Shown in pieces: positions 1-12,655 of a DNA stretch of 64,000 nt. The notes below the pieces were generated by a model. It saw nothing but the letters and a program-made list of their open reading frames with translations, ran no database searches and was not told the DNA's origin. The stretch lies in contig NC_136010.1 of the NCBI RefSeq assembly GCF_048128805.1, positions 24,816,980 through 24,880,979 of the forward strand, in the 5' to 3' direction. Numbering within the stretch: the stretch's first letter is position 1; each line of letters starts with the position of its first letter. The position numbers and the translations under genes are program-made. This DNA is from Centroberyx gerrardi (Eukaryota > Chordata > Actinopteri > Beryciformes > Berycidae).

Positions 1-1879
1 CTAGGAGAAATCTGCAAAGTCCATAGGAAGGTGGAAAGCCAGTACGGTTGGTTCTGCTGCAAGAGAACAGAGAGGGTCCAGTCCACCGGTCGATCTGTTT
101 CCTTTCTTGCCCCAGGTCCAGAAATAGCCGGGCGTGAGTTAAGGGGAAACAACAGGGGCTGGGATGGCTAGAGAGTAGCACCAGATAAGCAAGGTATGCC
201 AAGCAGGCTGGACAGACCCACAGCCATTTCATGCAGAAAACACATCAGAGCAATTCAATGATTTGATCCATAAACAATACATTCATTTTGGAAGATTAAT
301 ATATTGTTATATAGTGATATTCATTTTCATTCCAGCAATCATTTTTATCAGACTTAGTGTAACATTTTGGAGATGTTCAGTCTATTTTTAGTATAAGCCT
401 TGGGAAACATTGTATTTTATCTAGACCAATCCCAACCCAAGGGAATGATAGAGGATGAGAAAGTTGATTATTAGAATGTTATGGACTGTTTTGACCAACA
501 CTTTGCAGGAACACAAGAAATCAAGGTTTTATGTGCACCAAAGAGCCATGGGAAATGGCTGACAGTATAAACTTGCTAAACACTGTCAGTTTGGTTCTCT
601 AAGAACTGATCCATGATTAGGTTGTTGCAGGAATTAGAGACATTTGGAGGTTACAGTTGGACCCAGCTTTAACATTAGCCAAATCCATAGATCAAGTCAG
701 GCAGTGTAAAACAGTAAAGCAGGAATAGGTGATGCTGCACAGTGGCACTGATGCAAAAACAGGCACTAGTTAGGAAATAAATGCCGTATCACAAAGTCAC
801 TGAAGGACACTCTTAGGGGAAGAGTGAAGGAGGAGCTGGGGTCATTTCTAGATAGAAATGCTGTTGGATGGAGTATTGGGGTGATCTGTTATGCAGATGA
901 TAATCTCATACACGGGCAGGATAGGGCACAGCATGATGAACAAGTCACAGAAGTGTTGGCATGGGCAGCCTGACACCAAGTGACCCCCAGAAACATTGAG
1001 TTTAAAACACTGTTGGAAAGAGAATTTAAGCTTTCTGGTGATACCAATGTTACCTTTGCACTCCAAATACTGAGTGAGATACACCCCTTTGTCTTGACTG
1101 TTACCAAACTGTTTTTGAGAAAAGGGGCCAAAACAAAATCCCCAAATTCTGCAGTTCAAAGTTTGGAGTTTCTAGTTTAAAGTAGGCAGACAAACTGAGC
1201 AGAATAAGTGGAGGAACAATAGTGTGCTCACCTACAACAAGCACACTAATAGGCAATGGCAGGGCTCACTTATTTTTAGTTTGTGGTTGACACTGCAATG
1301 TTTTGTTTGCTGTAAAAGATAATTGAGAGCGGTTAAGTAGGATAGCAGTACAGTTAATACACATCCGGCAGCTTGCTTGTATGTTATGCTCTGGTATGAC
1401 CCTCTGGCCATTGCTTCAGTTAGGATTCTTTCTCCTACTGTTGGTAGAGGAAGGAGAAAGGCCACATGAACGGTTGTAATGATGGCAATGCTAGTGATCG
1501 ATTTTATGAAACTCAAAAAATAAAGGCATTTGTTGTACCTGTCAGTGTTGTTTTCATGTAATGTTTCTAATATGGTCAAACCAACTGCTGGATTCTGCTC
1601 TGCTGAAGCCCTTCAGTCCTATAGTATATAGCTGGTTAAACTGTATGTTGGGACAGTACAACAAGCAGACATTGCATATTCCAGAGACTGTATGCATGAC
1701 TGGTATATTGAATGGTATATTGAATGGCCCTCTCAGGTCAGGAGAGCACACCCAAAAAAAAAAAAAAAAAAAAAAAAAAAACCAAGCTTTAACCCATAGA
1801 CTTCTTACATATTGGCCGTCCGTTCATTCTGTACTCATCCTCATTTAAAGAGATACTTAAATTACAACGCATATAATCA
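1..1879. other. Intergenic stretch, no gene recognised
   Basis: No family was recognised in any frame. Two ORFs of just over 100 codons lie on the minus strand (about 848-1159 and 1232-1579), but both read like random AT-rich sequence and resemble no protein I know. A run of about 29 A occurs at 1754-1782. The stretch lies downstream of the tpx2 polyadenylation site and could hold a distal exon or 3' end of another gene that I cannot see. Confidence 0.4.
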
Positions 1880-2319
1880 TTGCTGAATTTTATATACACT
1901 TTATTAAAAAGAATAGAGGAAGAACCATCTTCACAAAGGACAATATCAATCAAGGAGGCTAAAACATGTCAACAACATGGTAACAGAAACGGTTGGAGAA
2001 CCTAATCAAACATGTTGAGTGTATGCTTTGTTCATTTAAAACAACAATCATTTTCTCTAAAAGCTAATTTCTACATAAAGTTAAATGAATATCTCCCCAA
2101 ATACACTTAAAACAAATGTTAACCTCAGTTGAGGTTACACACTCCCCCACTCACAAATGTGAACAAACCTCATTTTACATAGAAAATCCTTGTATTGATG
2201 GCTTAAAGAAACAGAACTCAAGTGGTCTATTTACAGTTTGGGGCTCAGTCTTCCTTTGCCCTATATAACTAGATGGCAAGATTGAGTTAGTTGTAAGCAG
2301 TAAAATGAGAGTATAAATA

Positions 2320-2365
<46 letters not shown>

Positions 2366-2419
2366 AAAAAGAAAACAGTGACAGAAGTTGAAGTTTCAAA
2401 ATATGGACACGCAGGTTGG
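1880..2419 (-). other. tpx2: tpx2 3' untranslated region with polyadenylation signal
   Basis: This region follows the tpx2 stop codon on the minus strand. A canonical AATAAA hexamer (TTTATT on the plus strand) is at 1900-1905, so cleavage is expected near 1880. A long homopolymer tract (A on plus, T in the transcript) lies at about 2328-2363 inside the UTR. The exact 3' end is inferred from the hexamer only. Confidence 0.6.
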
Positions 2420-5400
2420 TCACAGGCGGAAGCGGTCACAGAAGTTGGGCGACTGGGGCACTGTGAGAGCAATGTCACTCTTCTTCAGAGCCACCGGCTT
2501 ATAACGTCTGATTGGCTGAGCCTTATGGACCTGTAGAGGAAGGCAAAAACAAAATGAGCAAAACTCTTCCTAACCCTCACGTCGCCAAACTGTAACTGCA
2601 TGCAACAGGGCATCTGTTTCAGAAAGCTGAATTTAAGACCTTTTAAAAATGATACCTTAATGCTCAAGACTAAGGGCTGGAAAAAGTGTTCTCTAAATCC
2701 AAGTACCTGTGAATATCCCATTAATCTCTGAACATTTACAGCCTGTAGTCATGGCTATATGACATTTTGCAGTCACCTGTTCTTGGCGCATCCTGGCGAC
2801 CTCGTCCTTCTCGCGCTGCTCCTCCTCGCGTCGCTGCTCCTCCTCTATGCAGGCCCGGAGAGCCTCCTTCTCGCTGGCCACCCGCTCGTACTCCTGCCAC
2901 TCCCTGGCCCGCCGCTCTGTCGACAGCTCAAAGGCCTCTACAACTGTGGAGGAATTAATGCCTTCTATAGAGTGCCATGACAGATGGGTAGTGAAAGCCA
3001 AGAGGAACAGAGGTGAGGTGGAGTGAAAGGCAAAAGAACATGCTTGGTGACAAACAGCAGCATGGCATCGCCGCATGCAGTGCCTTCAGAAAGGATTCTA
3101 CCACTGACATTGTTCTTTCATTTTGTGATGTTGCAGCACAAATTCAAAGTGGATTAAAGTGGAATTTTTCTTTGTGTCACAGATCAACTTGCATTCATCT
3201 GTAACGTTGAAGTATTTTTATCTGTGGAATGACTTGAAGATAGCTGCTCAGGCACTCCCCATCTAACTTGGGCTTGAGACAGTCTCCAAGTTAGAATGGG
3301 AGAGAATGCCAAAATCCCAATGTACCACACTGATCCAGACATATCCAACACTTTCTGCATTTATTTTCAATAATTTTGCAAAAATTACACATTACACACA
3401 GGGCATTTTGTGTAGTTACACCAAAAAAAAAAAAAGAATCTTCAATTTAATCCATTTTGAATTCATGGTGCCAAATGCAGAAAAATGAAGGGATAGAACA
3501 CATTCCAAAGGCACTGTAGATCAGCATTACCTAGACCAAGCCACTAAGGGGGAGGAAAATATTGAATGCAATTTGTTTTAATACACTGACACCAAGTATT
3601 GCCATCTTTATTAATGTTAAAGAAAATAACCGCTTGGCACTGTATCCAAGAAAACCAGTGATAAACTACAAAGAGATATTGCAGAAACGTAATAGCAATA
3701 TCGAGTAGCGGCCTGTGTATTGTGATAATCATATTGAAGCCGTCTGGTGATACAGTTTCTCACTGACTTGACCCAATGCTCAATGTCTATTGAAACATCA
3801 AATGAGCAAAGAGAATGGCGAGCAGGGCAGAAAAGACAAACCCACAATGATACAAGTAGGCTTACATGGTATTCACCCTAGCTACGCAACAGCCCTGCCA
3901 TGCGCATCTTAGTACATTCAGCTACTCTGCCCACTCTACAAATGCACAGTAGCTCTGTATTTCGGACCAAAATACAAGTCCAGACAGACATAAAGGGGAT
4001 GGCTGACAACAAGGAGACTCACCATTAACAGCAAGTTAAAGTTCACCGTTTCGCATTTAAATCCTTCAGATGTCAAACTTCCAGGCCAAGCCATTCGAGC
4101 TATAACGCAGTTTCAAAAGTTTAACCAGTCATGACACAATCCGTTGTTCATCCACTAACACAGCTGTCAATTTTTCCAACTGACTCGACTGTTTGTCCTA
4201 TCCTGCAGCAAACTAGAGTGCAACGGGATTAAAAAAAATTTTTTAAATAAAAAATAAAAAGAGAAATAGTTAAAGAGATTGATGCATGTGAACAGTGTCT
4301 TACCCAGTGCAGTGCGGCTCTCCTTCCTGGGCTGGAAAGGCTCTTTGTGGGTGACTGTGTTGGGTCTGGCTTTGAACTTGGCTGCCTCTTCCTGCCGTTT
4401 CTGCTCTTCTTTAACCTGGGAGGGAGGGAAGCACAATGGTAAAGTTTGAGACAGTGAGGCAAAGTGTGCCATCAGGAAAAAGGTGCCTTTTTGTGGCAAG
4501 GCCCATCATACCGTCTGCTCCCAGCGGTCGGTCTTCACAGCCCCCCTCTGGTCAACAAGCAGTCTGAACGGCTCGGGCTTGGTGGGCTCCACCACCTTCT
4601 TCTCAGGCAGGACCACTGTGTCAAAGTCTGGCAGCGGCTGCGCCTTGAACTTTGGCACCTAAAGGGTTCAAAGGCAAAATGTCAAAGTGGCTCATGACTG
4701 GCTAAAGGCTATGGCTTTATCCTTAGGGATATGGAGGTGTGCCTCTACCTCTTCGTTTCGCTTCTCCTCTAGCCTCTTCTCCTTCAGCGCCCTCCTCTCT
4801 CGCTCCCTCTCTTCAAAAGAGAACGGACAGACCTCCACCTGGTTCTTCTCTGGCAGCTGGGGCTGGAAGGGGAGGCCGAAATGAGGCACTGGGTTGGCCT
4901 TGATTGGTGATGGTGGTTTTACCTGAAACCAGACAAGAACATAGAACCCAAAACCTTTAAAACATATACAACAATCCAAATATACCCCACTGGGCCACCT
5001 GACCAAACTTTTCATAAAATGTTTTTATTCAGCATCTCACAAGGTAAAACACAATTCTTGGCATTTTTACACATTTAAAACCAAATGTCAGATTTAGCCA
5101 AATTATAATACATTAGTGAAGGTATAAAGAGGTGAACCAAGTTAGCTAAAGAATATTAATTTAGTGTGATCCTTAGAGAATCATTCTGTCAGCTCTAAAA
5201 ATAACAATACAATCAAAAACCAGTTGTGTCCTTACCTCCTCAACCTTGCGGTCCATGCGAACCCTCTTCTTGAGGGCAAAAGCCGGGGACTCTGGGACGG
5301 TGGGATGCAGGACTTTCTTCTCAGGCACTCCCTGTTGACAGTAGGACATCATGATCATTATGCTGTACTCACACCACATGGGAATTATTGTTGAAGCAAC

Positions 5401-8400
5401 AACCTTATAGCGTTCACATGGTCAAACTCAAACACCATGATGAAAACTGGACTTTGGTTGCTCCTAATCAAAAGCTTTATTTTGGCGTTTTCAGGCATTC
5501 TGACACTTCGATTCCATTCAAAATACGTTTTGAGTATTTTACCTCAATTTGTATGCGTAACTTTTGAGTTTATTACAAGTTGTGGTGTTGAACATTGGTG
5601 TACAAGAAAACTACAATAGGTATTACCTAGATGAAACACTGGTTTACTGCCTAAACCATAGTAAGTAGATAAAATCCTCAGAAGATTAACAAATGTAAAC
5701 TGATGTTACAACTGAACTGTAACGCAGTATGCAACAACTAAATAAAAGGCTGCAGACAACACACCGGCCATGGTGTGCGTTAAGCCCATTTTCCAGAATC
5801 CCACTTCTCCCTTGTGAAAATCCAGTGGTGTTTATATAACCTGTCTCGGCGATGTCCTACATTTCCAAAATTTTGACATGGGTTCATAGAGTAAGAAACA
5901 AGCATTTTATTATCATTAGACTGATTTGTGCGTCTAGATGTTTGCAATGTATCAAGTATGCTGATGATGGGTGAAAAAACTAACAAAATATACTATGCTA
6001 TATACAAATTATGCTCAACGGCATAAACAATATAAGTTTAATTAATTGCCGCAAATTAATTATGTTTAGTGTTAAACATGCTGTGTGAAAACTGGAAATA
6101 GTATGGAGGAACATTATGCAGGATGCCATTTTGAAGAGACAAGAGCTGAATGGGAGCAATGGGCTACAACGGAAATGTCTCCCATAATTCTTATAAGGCA
6201 TGATGGGGGTTAGGAATATCGTGGATAGAGACCCAGTGTTGCCTCTGCTCCGATGTGAAATGTAGCCGACGTTAAGATTCACTCGTAACAAAAAAAAAAA
6301 AAGCACCATCAGCCAGAAAAATCAGACCAGCCTTGATGTGAAGCCTTGTATCGCAGGGTAAACTGTAGGATTCAAACTCACCACCACCCCCTCCAGTATC
6401 TTTGCTGGCAGCGGCCGGGAGTGGAAAGCGTTTGGCTTCTCTTCGGCCTCCTGGGGTTTCTTGGTGGCCTGCCTCTCCTGGAGCCTCTTCTCAATCTGCA
6501 GCTCAAAGCCTTCAGGTTTGGTGGATTCTTTCACCACTGGCTTCTTTGGGTTGATTGTGCTCTCCAGAATCTTCCTGTTCAGCTCCAGGGCCTTGAATTT
6601 AAACCTGTCATTAAAATGTGATGTTAGTATAAATAATATGCTAAATCCAATGACTGAAGTAAAGGTCAATTTCAGCCTGGTTAACTCATCCAACACTGAG
6701 CACAGTGGCGAGTGTGCAGCATCGAGGTGTAGACTTACTTTTGGAGTTTGTCAACCTCCTCGGCCTCCAGCTCAGCACTGCTCTTGACAGTGGTGGGCCG
6801 GCTCCGCTGGCGGGTCATCAGCTGGGGGGTTTGGGGCCGAGTGATCCTTAGGTGGTCGCCTTTCACTGGGGACGGCCCTGACACATAAAACATTTTGTCT
6901 AGATCAAGCATTACTTGTAGGAAGTCATGTCTGTTATCCATACTGCTTCTAGAGGCCTTTATCAAAAACAGTCAAGTACTGCATAGAGAAACATTGCACA
7001 CCTCTCTGTTGACTCTGGCGGCTGCGCAAATGGTAGCGGTCGGGGGTTCTTCTCTGGAACTGCTCTATCTGCTGCGCCATGGGCACATATGCAGCAGAGT
7101 CCTCCACCTTTCTTTTGTTGCCCGTTGATAGATTGAAGGGCTTCGGCACGGTGGCGCCTTTGAGAGCCTTTGCCTACAAAAGCAAGAAAGAAAAAAAAAG
7201 TCAGATTGTGAAAGCAAGGATTCATATTCATGAATTCTGGACAAGATGCAGTTACTCTTTAGGAGGCAAAAGACAATTTCCTATGAGCACCTATTATGAC
7301 TGGTAAAGCCGACAAACTGATACTGACAACATGCCGACAGAGGTATAGTATTTAGCCAAGAACTTACTGGAGAGGAAGGATGTTTCCGGAGCTGGGCAAT
7401 GAAGTCCACTTCCTTGTCAGCGGTGTTGGATCCAGTGGCCACCTTGGCACGGGTATCTGTGCTGAAATGGAATTCTTTCGGCACAGTCGTGGCAAGGGCC
7501 AACTTCTTTGGTGGCTGATCTGAGGAATGAAGTGACACATTAGGTCATTTTAGGAGGTACACTAAAACTATAAATCAGAACTCGCAGATTGCTCAAGATG
7601 GAGAAAAAAAAAAAAATTATAATCCGTCAGCTTGTCACAGCCCTTGATTCCTTCAAAGCCACGCTACCTCGAGGGCAGCACGGAGCCCTGATGCATGAAT
7701 GTCTTGATGCTCACATACATATTGTACACAAATGACAAGCAGCAGATCATGGTGAGCTGGGAACATTTGAAAAGCATGATATGGCTGCAGACTAGGGCTG
7801 CAGCTATCGATTATTTTAGTAATCGAGTATTCTACCGATTATCCCATCGATTAATCGGATAAGAAATACTTTTGCTTTATTAAAGAGCAATAGTAAATAT
7901 ACAAAAGAGAAAAGCTGTCCGCACGAAGCTGTCCATACGACACTGTGATTTACTGAAAACGAGGTGAAATAATAATTATTATTGATATTTATTACTAGGC
8001 CTAAATATCATACAAGTTCATAAGACTGGCTAATGTACATTTATTTACTATGTTGAAGGGTTGCCCTACACCTGCTGACACCCGGCCAGTTTCGGCGTAC
8101 GCCGGTAGCAATTACAAGTGGACCCTATCCTACAGTCTCTGCTCTCAGCGGAGGGAAGGAGCTACGCTGTGTGTGGGAAGCGCTGTGACCGTCAGACCTC
8201 TCTGGATTAGACAAGCAAGTAGAGAAAACCGGCATCAGCCGAACCAATTTATTGCCAAATGCTTTGGGATTCAACACATTAACATTGCTTCCCATGGTCA
8301 GAAAAAGTCGGCAGATTTGTCGCTAGTCGCTTTTGAGAAATAAAGTCGCCAGGGGGGTCTGAAAAGTCGCTAAGTCTAGCGACAAAGTCGCCAAGTTGGC

Positions 8401-11400
8401 AACACTGGATCCGAAACTTTGGACACTTTCTGTTGTTTTCTCTGGCCTGTCTCTTCTCTTCGCCCCTCGCCATTTTCTCTCCAGCACGTTGTGCAACAGT
8501 AATAATCATCCGTGCGAATCACTGAGTGTGTATATAGTTATATGGATTAAACGAAGCTTCGATGACGAAACGATGATTTTTAGTAATCGAGTTACTCGAG
8601 TTTCTCGAGGAATTGTTTCAGCCCTACTGCAGACCTGCTGATGTAGAGGTATAAGTTTGCTCAGGGTACTAAAAATATTAGAGGGAACATTGGGCCACAA
8701 AAGCTGCTTGAATTTCCATTTAGAACAAAAGTTAACTAAGGGGTTAATTTGAGTCAATAATTGCCACTCACTGCCAGCCAGAGCAGCTTTGTAGCTGGCC
8801 TCGTTCTTCTTTCGATGCTCAGCCACTTCCCTCTGGAGATTCCTAATGTGCTCCAGCTCCTGTGCCTCAGAGCTGTTTGGCCTATGTGGACATAAACACA
8901 TTTATCATCCAAAACATATTATATTACATATACTTATTACTTAGACTACCTTTCTGCATGCTTCAGTTCATTCTAAAAACCCAATAATGAAACCAATGCA
9001 GAGATTCTCTCCACATGCCGACATGGCGGTTGTACGTTTGCAGGTTAGATCTCACCCATCTGCCAAGTGGCTGATCCATACGGTCTAAAAATGTTAACAA
9101 CAAACATGTCCCAGTGTTCAGGCCGACTCACTGTGCACTGGCATGAGAGGCTGCAGCCCGGGTCTTGGGGGCAGTCCTGTTCGGCTGCCCCTTCCTGCGG
9201 GGGTTGCCACTGGATAGTCGGGCTGGTCGGCTTGGAGTACTCCTAGAAAAACAGCCATTGTTAGCCATTCTCTACACAAGCTCTTAGGTTATCCGTCAGT
9301 GGTTTGTGAAAAGCAACTCCCATAAGTGACATGCCAGGTTATAGTTGTGTGCCATGGCTGTGGCTGCAACAGTTATCATAGTAATAGGAGGAATACTGCA
9401 CAGCTGGCATGTTAGACATGAGCACCTTTACCAAAAAAAATAATAATAAAATACAGCCTGTGTTTAATCTCAACCGTGAGGTTGCAGTAACATGTTGCGT
9501 ACGTGTGGGGTATAAACTCATTATAAGTGAGAATTGTTTGACTACGTACAACCACCATCTAGGTTTACACATCTTCAGTTAATAGCCTTACATTGAACAT
9601 ATAGACCACACATCACTATTATGTCAAATGGTAACACCGTTAGAAGGATCCAATACACATTACATTTACTTCCATTTTCCAGGCCAATGTTGCCCAATCT
9701 AAAATTCAAACCAGACAATGCAAACTGATATACAACAACAAAATTGTGTTGCCTTCTGTCCGGTTTACAGCATTTACATTCAGCCCTGTGCGGACAGAGA
9801 GTAACCAACCAAAGTAGGTTTTTAGAAATGCACCCAGTGACTCAGACTTGCCAAGACAATAGAGTAACACAAAGGTAGAAAGAGCGGAGAATCACCTTCC
9901 ACGTGGAGGAAACTGTCTTGCAACAGCTTTGGGCTGGCTGCTGTAAACGGTAGGACAGCAGCTTTGACTGACATGATCAGGAGGATTTCATTGTCAGCCA
10001 TCCATTCCATACAAATATTCCTGTGGCTAATGACAAGACAGTCAAGTCACTCACCTTCTGTGTTTCTTAACTGGTGGTGCAGCCGGAGCGCCAGTTGCCT
10101 CCTTGCGCTTCAACACCCTTCAGATCAGAAACCACACAAAGGATTACCGTCAACGAGTTGTCTTTACTGTGCCTGTCAAATTCAGCTAGAAAAACTCATC
10201 TTACGCACTGCTTGCCAATGTAGTTGTCACAGGATAGTATAAGGTTTGGTCCAAGGACGTTATTTGTCAATATTAGCCATCACAAAGCTTTCACCTGCAT
10301 GGTTCGGCAGGGGGTTGAGCAGAGGTCTTCCTCTTTGGCTGGCCGGCCATCTGAGAAGGAGCTCCATCACCCCAGGAGGTGACGATGTTTAAAGGTGGTG
10401 ACGAGGGCCTGCTGGAACCTACAATATTGACACATCTCACATGAACTCATGTTCACCAAGCCAGGAAGATTACCGACTCTGAATTACAGAACTGCATGTT
10501 AGGAGAGTTCAGCTTACAGCAGCACTTGTGGGTGTATTTAGGCAGTACAGGGAAATACTAACAGAATAATCAAGAGTAGCAACTGCCACCAACCAAGCCT
10601 CTTTTTTAGTGAGGAAAACCCTGGACACATGGATTTTAGTACTGTGGAAATTGTCCAGTGTCAACACCCTACTGTAGTCTTGCATCACCACATGCATCAG
10701 TGCATCCTTAGTGGCCAGCTACACATCTGAGATGAAACTAACCAGATTCCAAGTCAGTGTTGATACACGGAGATACGATGGCTCTGGGCAGGTTGTGCTT
10801 GTCAGGTCCCCCAAAAGGCATGTCATTTCTGAATGGAGTGGCTAGGTGACCATCGGTGCCGCTGGTCTGTTTTTCTGCACACGAGAGTCAGTGATGAACA
10901 AATGATTACTGGGCATTTCACAAAGTTATTGTACAACCAGAAACACACAAACAGTTAAGTTTGATTTTGTTGTTAAATGTCTCAGAGATATCATGTCTAA
11001 GTCCTGCATTTGCCTTAAAATTAAGGTGCCATTTTATTAGAAATGGATAGAGCCGCAATAATGTTGATGTGTTTTAGGAACCACGCCAATACACGGCCTT
11101 AATGCTTTGCCATGAAAGGCTTTTCGCTGAGATTAGTAAGCTTGGACGACAATGAAGTGATTCTAAATCACATCAGTGCTCAGACGAAACTGTCAGTCTT
11201 TGATGCAAGAAAATGCATAGCAGCAATGTGAAGATATTTTAATCCAGTTACATTCATCTTAAATCTCAATGCAGCACTGTGACACGTACCATCTGTTTCT
11301 GAGACATACCACGGTGATGGGGACAATAAAATCTAACATTTTTTTAAACTATCGAGGATGGAAGGGATTGGACACGGTTACACTAATGAACCACAGCGCC

Positions 11401-11804
11401 ATCCCGTGGCCGTTTGGCCAGAGTTAGGCCATCAGCCATTTTACAATCCAAATGGGAGATATGGGCGGAAGAAGTGCCCCTGGAAAATTTATAAACACGA
11501 CATCAAATGATAAAAGCCAAGTTGTAAGGTTATATACATCAAGACGAATTCATCCAGGATCCAAGACATCTTTTTTTCCCCGTTGGGCTAAAGATTAGCC
11601 ACCCTTACTGAACACACGGCGGTGTGTAGCAGTTACAGCTGCACTGCAGGCAGAGCACAGAATTAACCAAAAACCAATTTATGCAAACTTACCAAACCAA
11701 TTGTCGGCGTTGTCTCCATGATCCAAGGCTTTAAAATCAATTACGTGAGATGGGGCGTCGAACTCGTAACAGCTGGAGTCATCGTTTGGGTCGATGTGTG
11801 CCAT
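2420..11804 (-). CDS. tpx2: TPX2, spindle assembly factor and Aurora A activator (16 coding exons)
   Basis: TPX2 is a microtubule nucleation factor that targets and activates Aurora A on the mitotic spindle and is held by importin-alpha in interphase. Coding exons, 5' to 3': 11804-11693, 10874-10743, 10418-10295, 10117-10055, 9242-9132, 8881-8772, 7519-7368, 7173-7002, 6877-6739, 6604-6382, 5331-5236, 4922-4749, 4658-4512, 4415-4304, 2943-2777, 2530-2420. All junctions are AG/GT, and the sum is 2145 nt (714 codons plus stop), close to human TPX2 (747). The N-terminus carries the Aurora-binding pattern (YEFDAPS near residue 13, W36). An FHFSTD motif lies near residue 234. The C-terminal half has the repeated [29 protein letters not shown] blocks of the TPX2 family, charged helices, and an [11 protein letters not shown]-type tail. 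The first in-frame ATG was taken as the start. Exact splice choices are my reading, but the frame closes. Confidence 0.95.
3078..3516. mobile_element. Tc1/mariner-like MITE in a tpx2 intron
   Basis: The left end begins CAGTGCCTTCAGAAAGGATT and the right end, reverse-complemented, begins CAGTGCCTTTGGAATGTGTT, giving an imperfect terminal inverted repeat about 440 bp apart. The CAGTGCCTT terminus resembles abundant teleost Tc1-like non-autonomous elements. TA lies outside the right end, but the left flank is TG, so the TA target duplication is imperfect. No coding capacity is seen. Confidence 0.6.
7785..8634. mobile_element. Non-autonomous hAT-type transposon with 8-bp target duplication
   Basis: The element proper is 7793-8626 (834 bp). 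It is flanked by a perfect 8-bp direct repeat CTGCAGAC at 7785-7792 and 8627-8634, the duplication length typical of hAT elements. The termini are TAGGGCTG.. and ..CAGCCCTA, with subterminal TAGTAATCGAGT motifs in inverted orientation. There is no transposase ORF. An internal block rich in GTCGC/AGTCGCC repeats (about 8305-8400) looks like a separate repeat. It sits in the tpx2 intron between the exons at 8881-8772 and 7519-7368. Confidence 0.85.
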
Positions 11805-11834
11805 GATAGCAGACAGTGTTAATGCTACAACTCC
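11805..11834 (-). other. tpx2: tpx2 5' UTR portion of the start-codon exon
   Basis: The exon carrying the ATG extends 30 nt upstream to an acceptor (minus strand CGTGTTTAG, then GGAGTTGTAGC). At least one non-coding 5' exon must therefore lie further upstream. Confidence 0.6.
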
Positions 11835-12468
11835 CTAAACACGAAACCATGAAACTAGGCATTAGACAACACAACAGACATGTTACAATGCAGCTCATCA
11901 AAACACGATAAACTTGTTGTTAGACTAGTCCCGATTCGGAGTCCCGTAACATTACGCCAAACGCTATCCAAAAGTTCAGCGTGTAATGTCAGTTTGCTTT
12001 TCAGTAAAAGGACATGCTTTGTAGAACACGACTAGCTACTCCAATGGTAAAATATGCATATAAATTAGCAGGCTAGCTAACGTTAGAAAATCCATCAAGC
12101 AACACTTTAGCTATTTCAAGTCACTGTTGGATTGTTTTGTAAATTATCCAGCATTACCCTGTATATTTCATCGAAATAAAGTAAGTGCTTCTTGATTAAT
12201 TGAAAATATACCGAAATTAAGTAACTTACAGATCCTAACGATTTAGAAAACACTGTTGAGGCATGCTCTATCAGGTAGCGTAATGTAGCATACAAACCAA
12301 ACTGTTAGCTCTAGCTAACGTTAATTAACGTAACGTGAGTTTGAACAAGAAGATCCATTCACGATTACAGCTCGCTTATTATGCGGCTATCCCGTTTAAA
12401 AGTAAAACTAAAATGAATGAAACAACAACATAAAACATAACTAGATTGGTAAATAAGCTTAATGTTAC

Positions 12469-12560
12469 CCAAACAGTCCTCTCCGAACCAGCGCACAAAC
12501 TGTGAAACCGTCTGTAGAGTTACAACGCGAGACGCAATGTTACTGTTTAAATTCACTCCT
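12469..12560 (-). other. tpx2: Probable tpx2 non-coding first exon
   Basis: On the minus strand this CpG-containing sequence ends in a good donor, GTTTGG then GTAACATT, at 12468. It lies just downstream of promoter-like motifs. An alternative donor (GGATCT then GTAAGTT, at 12229) could define a different or additional first exon. The transcription start is not determined. Confidence 0.4.
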
Positions 12561-12655
12561 TTTTAAACCAGCCAGTGGCGAACGTCTTCTTCATTTGGTC
12601 GCCGTTCATTGGCTCCCAGTAGACGAATAAGAAGCAACTTCCTGTCACGTGACGA
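12561..12655 (-). promoter_or_regulatory. tpx2: tpx2 promoter candidate: E-box, ETS, CCAAT and CHR-like motifs
   Basis: Reading on the minus strand: TCACGTGA (palindromic E-box, 12645-12652), AGGAAGT (ETS-type) just after it, CCAAT (12608-12612) and TTTAAA (12562-12567), the last about 45 nt downstream of CCAAT. A CCAAT box followed by a CHR-like TTTGAA/TTTAAA element is the known layout of late cell-cycle (G2/M) promoters, and TPX2 belongs to that expression class. The motif matches are seen; the function is inferred. Confidence 0.45.

Noticed and set aside
848-1579. Two minus-strand ORFs of 103 and 115 codons with hydrophobic stretches
   Set aside because: They match no known protein, have no consistent splice structure and have the composition of AT-rich random sequence. 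A real terminal exon of an unseen gene cannot be excluded.
8050-8343. 97-codon ORF inside the hAT element as a transposase
   Set aside because: It has no hAT, zinc-finger or DDE-like motif, and the element is too short to be autonomous.
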